Shown: positions 1-4,302 of the stretch, in pieces
Layout: each line of letters starts with the position of its first letter
Numbering within the stretch: position 1 is the first letter of the stretch
Source: JBAVQS01 sp049694275
GTDB lineage: Bacteria > Chloroflexota > Anaerolineae > UBA4142 > SHND01
DNA length: 5,396 bases
Assembly (NCBI GenBank): GCA_049694275.1
Contig: JBAVQS010000121.1
Coordinates: 1-5,396, forward strand
Reading direction: 5' to 3'
Program-made: the position numbers and the translations under genes
Notes under the pieces: model-generated
What the model saw: only the letters and a program-made list of their open reading frames with translations
Databases searched by the model: none
What the model was told of the DNA's origin: nothing

Positions 1-109
1 CCAGCGCCGGTCGCGGCAAGCGCGACAGGTACGCGTTCGGCATTGCCGCGCCGATTGCGGCAAGCCCTGCTAATCTTAGAAAATCCCGACGTGAAATCTT
101 GTTCATCAT
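1..109 (-). CDS. Tat-exported protein, N-terminus only (runs off left edge)
   Basis: Only about 36 codons are inside the window, but they form a textbook twin-arginine signal peptide: a short polar start, the motif SRRDFLRLAG, then an Ala/Gly-rich hydrophobic stretch. The product should therefore be exported folded through the Tat pathway, often meaning a cofactor-containing or extracytoplasmic enzyme. The passenger domain is outside the window, so no function can be given. Two consecutive ATG codons begin at 109 and 106. The upstream AAGGTGGA overlaps the stop codon of the preceding gene and sits better spaced for the second ATG. With only 6 bases between that stop and the first ATG, the two genes are almost surely co-transcribed and probably translationally coupled. 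Seen: the motif and spacing. Inferred: export and coupling. Confidence 0.8.
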   Translation of the reverse strand, partial: MMNKISRRDFLRLAGLAAIGAAMPNAYLSRLPRPAL

Positions 110-117
110 TCCACCTT
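110..117 (-). promoter_or_regulatory. Shine-Dalgarno overlapping the upstream stop codon
   Basis: On the minus strand the TAA stop of the membrane-protein gene runs straight into AAGGTGGA and then ATGATG. The purine-rich site shares bases with the stop codon, so a ribosome ending on the first gene is placed to restart on the second. AAGGTG lies 5 bases from the second ATG and 2 from the first, which favours the second as the used start. Confidence 0.55.
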
Positions 118-682
118 AATACGTAAACCCAAAAGCGATGGCAATGATGAGGACGACCGCTTCCAGTGCCAGCCAGTAGCGCGCCCGGAGACCTCGCACG
201 AATGCGCTGTAATCTGTGAGCCACATCACAAGAGCCAGCGTGGCTTCTCCCAACACCAGCCCGACCAGGGCGGACCGCCAGAGCGCGCCGAGCGGGTTAG
301 AGCCCAAAAGGGCCGGGTTGGCGATGCCCTGTGACCAGAGCCCCACGCCAAACACCGTGATAAATGCCGTTTCGCCCAGTTGCAGCGCCACCAAGTGACG
401 CAGGGGTGCAACCAGCCGCCGCGCGAGGCAAATCAGCCCGCCGATCACGGCGAGCGCGCATTCGACGGCGATCAGCGCGCCCGCGTCAATCACAATCGCC
501 CAGGCGACCAGCTCATTGTATCGCCCGAACACCTCCTGGGTAAAGAGCACCCCCAGCCCCTCGCCGGCGCCAATGAGCGTCCCCACGACCAAGCCAACCA
601 TGAACGCCACGAGGAAATGCCCGCGCACTATTTGCACAAGCATGCCGGGATGCGGGGGTCGCCTCTTTTGCTTGTCCGCCAT
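116..682 (-). CDS. Hypothetical multi-pass membrane protein (about 5 helices)
   Basis: This 188-residue protein has a basic, proline-containing N-terminus (residues 1-13) followed by about five hydrophobic segments, near residues 21-45, 58-87, 96-116, 134-155 and 168-186. It ends directly after the last helix. Basic patches such as ARR at 87-89 and RGLRAR at 163-168 lie between helices and suggest cytoplasmic loops. A few charged residues lie in or next to helices (E41, D66, E74, E104, E146), but no catalytic or transport motif is recognisable and I cannot assign a family. Its gene lies 6 bases upstream of a Tat-exported protein, so it may support that protein at the membrane; that is inference. 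The start at 682 follows a -10-like TAAAAT at short distance and has no convincing Shine-Dalgarno, only a weak GAGAA. An unrelated integral membrane protein of unknown role is the safe call. Confidence 0.75.
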   Translation of the reverse strand: MADKQKRRPPHPGMLVQIVRGHFLVAFMVGLVVGTLIGAGEGLGVLFTQEVFGRYNELVAWAIVIDAGALIAVECALAVIGGLICLARRLVAPLRHLVALQLGETAFITVFGVGLWSQGIANPALLGSNPLGALWRSALVGLVLGEATLALVMWLTDYSAFVRGLRARYWLALEAVVLIIAIAFGFTY

Positions 683-692
683 TTCTCAAATC

Positions 693-698
693 ATTTTA
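693..698 (-). promoter_or_regulatory. Candidate -10 box (TAAAAT) of the membrane protein/Tat operon
   Basis: On the minus strand TAAAAT (5 of 6 to TATAAT) lies 10 bases before the start codon at 682, so transcription would begin only about 4 bases before the ATG. No good -35 hexamer is visible 16-18 bases upstream. This is a weak prediction, supported mainly by the same arrangement at two other genes in the window. Confidence 0.3.
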
Positions 699-735
699 CA
701 CCCAAATCCGGGTCGTGGACATACCGCAGATAGCG

Positions 736-941
736 ATAGGCGTCGGGCGTTTCAGTTCTCCGCTGTCATTCTGAGCACAGCGAAGAATCTCGTACTCGCT
801 GACTAGATTCTTCGTCGCAACCCTGGCCTCCCGCCTTACGGCGGACGAAGAACGCCAGGGGAGGCAAAGCGCTCCTCAGAATGACAACCCACCTGTCAAG
901 CGAGAATTGAAACGCCCTGCAGTAATAGGCGCGGGGCGTTT
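736..941. repeat. MITE-like nested inverted-repeat element with flanking direct repeats
   Basis: This non-coding stretch fills most of the gap between two minus-strand genes. The outer inverted repeat is GGGCGTTTCAGTTCTC (745-760) against 902-917, 15 of 16 matching. Inside it a perfect 12-bp pair, TGTCATTCTGAG (764-775) and its complement (875-886). Inside that are three stems: CGAAGAATCT (781-790) with 805-814, CCCTGGC (821-827) with 854-860, and CCGCC (831-835) with GGCGG (840-844). A 17-bp near-direct repeat, 15 of 17 identical, flanks the whole at 736-752 and 925-941. No transposase is encoded. The motif GTCATTCTGAGC...AGCGAAGAATCT is one I recall as a common dispersed repeat in Chloroflexota and some other phyla; that is memory, not a search. 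It could be a non-autonomous mobile element, a REP-like transcript-end structure, or both. Confidence 0.7.
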
Positions 942-960
942 TGTGCCACGAGAAACGCGA

Positions 961-996
961 ACAAGCGCGAAATTGGTTCATTGCATACGCGCTTGT
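961..996. repeat. 9-bp inverted repeat spanning the stop of the CSLREA gene
   Basis: ACAAGCGCG at 961-969 is the perfect complement of CGCGCTTGT at 988-996, with an 18-base loop containing the TGA stop (978-980). It could form a hairpin at the end of the transcript. There is no T-run after it on the minus strand, so it is not a canonical intrinsic terminator. Confidence 0.35.
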
Positions 997-2750
997 TGGG
1001 GCGGTTCAAACCACGCGGTTAGCGTCTGCCATAGAGTTGCCCAAAAGCCGGCTGCACGGTCGCTCTCATTTGCATTCGTCGTCGGGGCAACGGGATTCAA
1101 GTGCGAATCGAGCGTGAGGCAGGACTGATTGTTGGTCGTGTTCGGATCGAATGTGCTCGCATTCACCGTCGCGCAATTCGTGAAATTCTGCGAGGTATCC
1201 AGCACCTTGACGAGCAACCCGATTGGAGTCGTCATGCCTGCGCGCAACGCGGCAATGGTACAGGTCACGGTGCGCGTGGCCGCCGCATAGCTGCACTGCC
1301 AACTCGTCGCACTCTGCGATGAAACCGTGAGGTAGCCGACCGCCGCAGGCAGCGGGTCAGTCACGACGATATTCTTCGCCGTCGCAGCCCCGAGGTTCTG
1401 CACCGTGAGCCAGTAGATGAGTTGCGTGCCGGTGCTGTTCACCTGCGCCGTCTTGCCAAGGGCCAGGTCGGCATTCACGCTCGGTGTATTGGTCGGCGTG
1501 CTCGTTGGCGTGCTTGTGCTCGTTGGCGTATTGGTCGGCGTATTCGTCGGCGTATTGGTCGGTGTATTGGTTGGCGTATCGGTCGGTGTATTCGTCGGCG
1601 TGTTCGTTGGCGTATTGGTCGGTGTATTCGTCGGCGTGCTGGTGGGTGTGTTGGTAGGTGTATTCGTTGCGGTATTGGTTGGCGTATTCGTCGGCGTGTT
1701 CGTCGGCGCGCCGGGCGAATTGGCTTCATACGCGCCAATGTCGCAGACCGTATCCGAGGCCGTAATGCGGACATAGCCGCGCTGGTCAAGATTATTCACC
1801 GGGGCGGCGTTACACACCGTATTATCCCCGGCGTCAATCGCCACACTGCCGCTGCCGAGCGCCATCGTCTGCGTCGATCCGCCGTTATTGGCGAGCGCCT
1901 GGAGGTTGATTGCGCCGCTCGTCGCCTGCGTAGCGCTGCCGCACGTCGCGTCGTCGGCCAGGTCGTGACTGTCGGTGTTAAGCGTGCCACTATTGCCGCA
2001 ATCCCCGCCGGAGGTGCTATTGGCGATGATCGTATTCTTGAGCGTCAGTGTGCCACTCCCCGCGTTAAAGAGGCCGCCGCCGCTGCCGGCGCCAAGGCTG
2101 GCGCTATGGCCGGAGAAGGTGCTGTTATTCACGGTCAGAATCCCAACATTATCTATTCCGCCGCCTGCGGCGGCGGTGTTACCGTAGAAGGTGCTGTTGG
2201 TCACGTTCGCTACGCCACTACCCGCGTTAAACATAGCCCCACCGCGCGAGGCGCTGTTGCCGGAGAAGGTGCTGTTGGTCACATTCAGCGTGCCCTCGTT
2301 CCAGATGCCGGCGCCGCAATCCAACGCGCCGTTGCAACTGGCGGCTTTCCCATTGGCAATCGTGAGCGCGTTCAAGTTGAGGGTCGTGCCCACGTTGACG
2401 TGCAGCCCTCGGACCGCGCCAGCGCCGCTGAGGGTGACCGATTGCCCGCTGCCGTCAAGCGTCAGGTCATCGCTGATGGCTGGCAGGGCTGAGGCAAGCG
2501 TAATCGTGCCGCTGACGCTAAAGGTGATGGTGTCCAGGCCGCTGACCCCGGCGGGGCAGTCGGGATACGTCTGGGCGTTGTCATTGGCGTTGGTGATCGC
2601 CTCGCGCAGGCTGCACCCATCCCCGTTCGTGGTTTCGTCGAGTGTATTCGTGACGACGATAGGGCCAGCCGCGTGGCCGATGGATGCGGCGAGCGCGAGG
2701 ATAAATAAAATCGCGAGTGCGAGGGTTGCGAATACAAGACGGCGTAACAT
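978..2750 (-). CDS. Secreted CSLREA/beta-helix protein with TNTP linker and DUF11 domain
   Basis: The 590-residue protein starts with a Sec signal peptide (residues 1 to about 28: MLRR, hydrophobic core, cleavage near GHAA). Next comes the CSLREA motif (46-51, CSLREAITNAN), which names a family of bacterial surface proteins. Residues about 95-300 are Asn/Gly/Ser/Thr-rich rungs of a right-handed beta-helix; three imperfect repeats built on NSTFSGNSAS lie near 159-168, 185-194 and 209-218. The stretch RGYVRIT...CDIGAYE (324-342) matches the end of 'choice-of-anchor Q' type domains. Residues 350-423 are a Thr-Asn-Thr-Pro linker, and 427-548 a DUF11-type beta-sandwich (DLALGKTA..., VVTDPLP, FDPNTTNNQS). 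The 40-residue tail has no LPxTG, PEP-CTERM or clear membrane anchor. It is probably a structural or adhesive surface protein; no enzyme motif was seen. The start at 2750 is supported by AAAGGAC about 8 bases upstream and by the signal peptide. Confidence 0.9.
   Translation of the reverse strand: MLRRLVFATLALAILFILALAASIGHAAGPIVVTNTLDETTNGDGCSLREAITNANDNAQTYPDCPAGVSGLDTITFSVSGTITLASALPAISDDLTLDGSGQSVTLSGAGAVRGLHVNVGTTLNLNALTIANGKAASCNGALDCGAGIWNEGTLNVTNSTFSGNSASRGGAMFNAGSGVANVTNSTFYGNTAAAGGGIDNVGILTVNNSTFSGHSASLGAGSGGGLFNAGSGTLTLKNTIIANSTSGGDCGNSGTLNTDSHDLADDATCGSATQATSGAINLQALANNGGSTQTMALGSGSVAIDAGDNTVCNAAPVNNLDQRGYVRITASDTVCDIGAYEANSPGAPTNTPTNTPTNTATNTPTNTPTSTPTNTPTNTPTNTPTNTPTDTPTNTPTNTPTNTPTNTPTSTSTPTSTPTNTPSVNADLALGKTAQVNSTGTQLIYWLTVQNLGAATAKNIVVTDPLPAAVGYLTVSSQSATSWQCSYAAATRTVTCTIAALRAGMTTPIGLLVKVLDTSQNFTNCATVNASTFDPNTTNNQSCLTLDSHLNPVAPTTNANESDRAAGFWATLWQTLTAWFEPPQQARMQ
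1482..1703 (-). repeat. 12-bp in-frame minisatellite coding for (TNTP)n
   Basis: About 18 tandem copies of a 12-base unit, read on the minus strand as roughly ACCAATACGCCG, encode Thr-Asn-Thr-Pro with variants TNTA, TSTP, TDTP and TSTS. Copies differ mainly at third codon positions (NNC, NNG, NNA, NNT) and at the second residue. Because the unit is a multiple of three, copy-number changes alter linker length without shifting the frame. The array joins the beta-helix to the DUF11 domain and likely forms an extended, possibly glycosylated stalk; that role is inferred from composition. Confidence 0.9.
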
Positions 2751-2757
2751 AGTTTTG

Positions 2758-2764
2758 TCCTTTG
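2758..2764 (-). promoter_or_regulatory. Shine-Dalgarno of the CSLREA gene
   Basis: The minus strand reads AAAGGAC, then seven bases, then ATG at 2750. It fixes the start, in agreement with the signal peptide. Just upstream is a tight GGCGC-T-GCGCC inverted repeat (2768-2778) that might pair near the ribosome site. Confidence 0.6.
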
Positions 2765-2896
2765 TTTGGCGCTGCGCCTCAGCTCGTTCTCTGTGCGGGG
2801 AGCGTGTGAAAGCGGAGTAAGAGGGAGAGGCCGGAGCGAGAATCAGAATGTGCGGTGACGACCAAGCTGGAGAGCCGCGAATTAGAATTACATGGA

Positions 2897-2924
2897 ATTA
2901 TAGTGGATTCTGCCCGACCGTCAA
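2897..2924 (-). promoter_or_regulatory. Strong sigma-70-like promoter of the CSLREA gene
   Basis: On the minus strand TTGACG (2924-2919, 5 of 6 to consensus) is followed after 16 bases by a perfect TATAAT (2902-2897). The predicted transcript start is near 2890, giving a leader of about 140 nt before the ATG at 2750. This is the best promoter match in the window. The 306-base gap 2751-3056 holds only this promoter, the leader and the repeat at 2971-3036; I see no gene in it. Confidence 0.65.
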
Positions 2925-2970
2925 GGGAGGTGACGTGGTGATTCAGGGCAAATGCAAAGTCGCGTCTGCC

Positions 2971-3036
2971 GTCATTCCGAGCGTAGCGAGGAATCTCGCT
3001 AACGTAAAGAAGATGTCTCGCTTCGCTCGACATGAC
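2971..3036. repeat. Palindromic repeat of the GTCATTC family
   Basis: Arms of 26 bases at 2971-2996 and 3011-3036 are inverted copies matching at 21 of 26 positions, around a 14-base loop. The left arm, GTCATTCCGAGCGTAGCGAG, resembles the left part of the larger element at 765-792, with 24 of 28 positions equal and all four differences transitions. It lies 20 bases beyond the stop of the CopC-like gene. It may shield or end that transcript, but there is no T-tract on the minus strand typical of an intrinsic terminator. Confidence 0.7.
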
Positions 3037-3056
3037 AAAATAATTGTGACAGACTA

Positions 3057-3710
3057 CTAACGCCGTCTCAGGACCAGAATCACTCCGCCGAGCAGTAACG
3101 CCGCGCCGAGCAACACGTACACAACCCAGCCATAGTCTACGCCGCCGCCGGTCGTCGGTGACGTAGCGGGCGAGGTAGCGGTCGGCTTGGCGACCGTAGC
3201 CGTTACCAGTGGTGTCTCCGTAGCCGCAGGACTATTGGTCGCACTGCTGGTGCTCGCCGCCGCGGGCGTGCCAGCCGCCGGCGTATCAGCCTGCACCACC
3301 TCTGTCGGCGGGAAGGGGGTTGCGCTGGCGCTGCCGATGATGAACTGCCAGGTCCCATCCGAGACGCCGCCGTCATCCGGCGTAACCGCGTGCCACTTGA
3401 CCGTGTACAGGCCGTTTTGCACGTTCGCCGGGTCCAGCGAGACGATGAGGGTCTGGTGGTCGGCGTCGTTCAAATCCACATGCGCATCCTTCTTGTCCAC
3501 CTGACTGCCACTGGCATTCCAGATGCTCATCGTCGATTGCTTGGTATCAATCTCCTCCGAATAGATGCAGCCAACCTGCGCGGGCGCAGCCGCGACCGTC
3601 GCGCTGACGGCCGGCGTGCAGTGGTCCAGCTTGGCGTGCGCCGACGCGACGCCGAACGCGGCCAACGTCAATAGAATCGCCCCCAGGGCGATCAAGCGTT
3701 TATGTTTCAT
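3057..3710 (-). CDS. CopC-like copper-binding domain protein with C-terminal membrane anchor
   Basis: The 217-residue protein has a Sec signal (1 to about 24, ending ASA), then a CopC-type beta-barrel (about 25-128) starting HAKLDHCTPA and containing YSEEI (50-54) and GLYTVKWHAVTPDDGG (100-115). A Thr/Ala/Pro-rich stalk follows (about 131-187), then one helix (191-212) and an RRR tail, so the domain faces outward. CopC proteins bind copper in the periplasm or at the cell surface. The His exposed by signal cleavage (H25), a known Cu(II) ligand in CopC, is present, but the usual DGH/DDGH motif reads DDGG, so its His is absent. C31 and C48 are extra and could form a disulfide. A longer reading from 3896 is open but has no signal peptide; the start at 3710 is preceded by AAGGAGC and gives a proper signal. 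The gene lies 82 bases after the 137-aa membrane protein. Copper binding is likely but not assured. Confidence 0.85.
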   Translation of the reverse strand: MKHKRLIALGAILLTLAAFGVASAHAKLDHCTPAVSATVAAAPAQVGCIYSEEIDTKQSTMSIWNASGSQVDKKDAHVDLNDADHQTLIVSLDPANVQNGLYTVKWHAVTPDDGGVSDGTWQFIIGSASATPFPPTEVVQADTPAAGTPAAASTSSATNSPAATETPLVTATVAKPTATSPATSPTTGGGVDYGWVVYVLLGAALLLGGVILVLRRR

Positions 3711-3715
3711 TTCGA

Positions 3716-3722
3716 GCTCCTT
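3716..3722 (-). promoter_or_regulatory. Shine-Dalgarno that decides the CopC-like start
   Basis: The minus strand reads AAGGAGC five bases before the ATG at 3710, a near-ideal ribosome site. Together with the signal peptide that begins there, it rules out the longer open frame starting at 3896, which overlaps the upstream gene. Confidence 0.7.
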
Positions 3723-3730
3723 GTTTTGTC

Positions 3731-3768
3731 GCTCAGCCTTACAGGCGCGCCTGCGCCTTGCGCTGAGC
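3731..3768. repeat. Hairpin/palindrome in the CopC-like 5' leader
   Basis: A perfect 12-bp palindrome, CAGGCGCGCCTG (3742-3753), lies within a 7-bp inverted repeat, GCTCAGC (3731-3737) with GCTGAGC (3762-3768). It lies between the end of the HxH membrane protein and the CopC-like Shine-Dalgarno. It could be an operator, a leader hairpin or an attenuating structure; nothing here identifies a binding protein. Confidence 0.45.
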
Positions 3769-3772
3769 CGGT

Positions 3773-3800
3773 ATTGTACAATGAGAGGTCCGTCAGGCAA
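3773..3800 (-). promoter_or_regulatory. Possible internal promoter for the CopC-like gene
   Basis: On the minus strand TTGCCT (3800-3795, 4 of 6) is followed after 16 bases by TACAAT (3778-3773, 5 of 6), part of a 10-bp palindrome ATTGTACAAT (3773-3782). Transcription would start near 3766, giving a 55-nt leader. The -35 overlaps the last codons of the upstream gene, so the CopC-like gene could be expressed alone as well as by read-through. Confidence 0.35.
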
Positions 3801-4206
3801 ACAGGGGGAGCGGGCGCGGTGGAGGGTCCACAGAGGCAAGTACGCGTGTTTGCAAGCGTATACGCGGCAAGGCAAGCGCAAAAGAGACGGCGCCAATGAA
3901 CAGGATAACCGCCAGTTGCAACGCCAGCTCAGGGTGAAGGGTCAAGAGGAATCCGTCAGCGCTGGGCATGATCGAAATGATCCGTCCGCCCGTAGCGGTC
4001 ATGCTCATCGCCGCAGAACGCGCATCCGCGAAGAAATTGCCCGGGGAATCCAACTCCTGGGCTTCTTTTGTCAGATGGCTGTGCAATTGCTCTGCGGTGA
4101 CGTTTCCAACTAACAGATGGTCGTGGGGAACGAGACGCGATGGCAATAGATACGAGATGGATTCAAGGAGCAGAGCGATGATCAGGCAGGACGCCAACAA
4201 CTTCAT
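3793..4206 (-). CDS. Small two-helix membrane protein with paired HxH motifs, hypothetical
   Basis: The 137-residue protein begins with a hydrophobic segment (about 3-22), either an uncleaved anchor or a signal peptide. A loop of about 70 residues follows, then a second helix (about 95-113) and a basic/proline-rich tail (RIRLQTR..., PPPRPLP). Charge distribution puts the loop outside the cell. The loop carries HDH at 28-30 and HSH at 42-44, spaced 11 residues apart, which could bind a metal. I do not recognise a named family. Its gene is immediately upstream of a CopC-like gene on the same strand, so a joint role in copper handling is a reasonable but unproved idea. No clear Shine-Dalgarno precedes the ATG at 4206, while a good -10 lies 12 bases upstream, suggesting a very short leader. 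Confidence 0.65.
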   Translation of the reverse strand: MKLLASCLIIALLLESISYLLPSRLVPHDHLLVGNVTAEQLHSHLTKEAQELDSPGNFFADARSAAMSMTATGGRIISIMPSADGFLLTLHPELALQLAVILFIGAVSFALALPRIRLQTRVLASVDPPPRPLPLFA

Positions 4207-4218
4207 TCTTGAGGGAAG

Positions 4219-4247
4219 ATTGTACCCAATCTCACGCGAGTTGTCCA
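4219..4247 (-). promoter_or_regulatory. Sigma-70-like promoter of the HxH/CopC-like unit
   Basis: On the minus strand TGGACA (4247-4242, 5 of 6) and TACAAT (4224-4219, 5 of 6) are separated by exactly 17 bases. Transcription would start near 4212, about six bases before the ATG at 4206, leaving no room for a normal ribosome site. Confidence 0.6.
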
Positions 4248-4265
4248 GCGCGAACGCCCGCCGGT

Positions 4266-4294
4266 TTGGCCCTTTTGCCGAAAAGCATTAGAAT
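4266..4294 (+). promoter_or_regulatory. Candidate promoter of the aminotransferase gene
   Basis: TTGGCC (4266-4271, 4 of 6) and TAGAAT (4289-4294, 5 of 6) are 17 bases apart. The -10 ends 8 bases before the ATG at 4303, so transcription would start at about 4301-4303. No Shine-Dalgarno is present (ATTGCAAGCC precedes the ATG), consistent with a leaderless mRNA. Confidence 0.45.
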
Positions 4295-4302
4295 TGCAAG
4301 CC

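Noticed and set aside
766..981. Short minus-strand ORF in the gap after the CSLREA gene
   Set aside because: It is a translation of the palindromic repeat element, giving the typical spurious peptide pattern of such repeats, and has no ribosome site.
1482..1703. CRISPR array
   Set aside because: The repeats are contiguous 12-base coding units without spacers, inside an intact reading frame.
1417..2492. Long plus-strand open frames opposite the surface protein (119 and 356 codons)
   Set aside because: They are the antisense of the TNTP minisatellite and the beta-helix repeats. Their products are low-complexity (VGVLVGVF... or Arg-rich), with no ribosome site and no domain sense.
2971..3036. 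Canonical rho-independent terminator for the CopC-like gene
   Set aside because: The stem is imperfect and long, and no U-tract follows on the minus strand; it is better described as a member of a dispersed repeat family.
2779..3060. Short ORFs on both strands between the CopC-like and CSLREA genes
   Set aside because: They read through the second palindromic repeat and the promoter/leader, and have no recognisable protein features.
3711..3896. N-terminal extension of the CopC-like protein from an ATG at 3896
   Set aside because: It overlaps the end of the upstream gene, would bury the signal peptide, and is outcompeted by AAGGAGC directly before the ATG at 3710.
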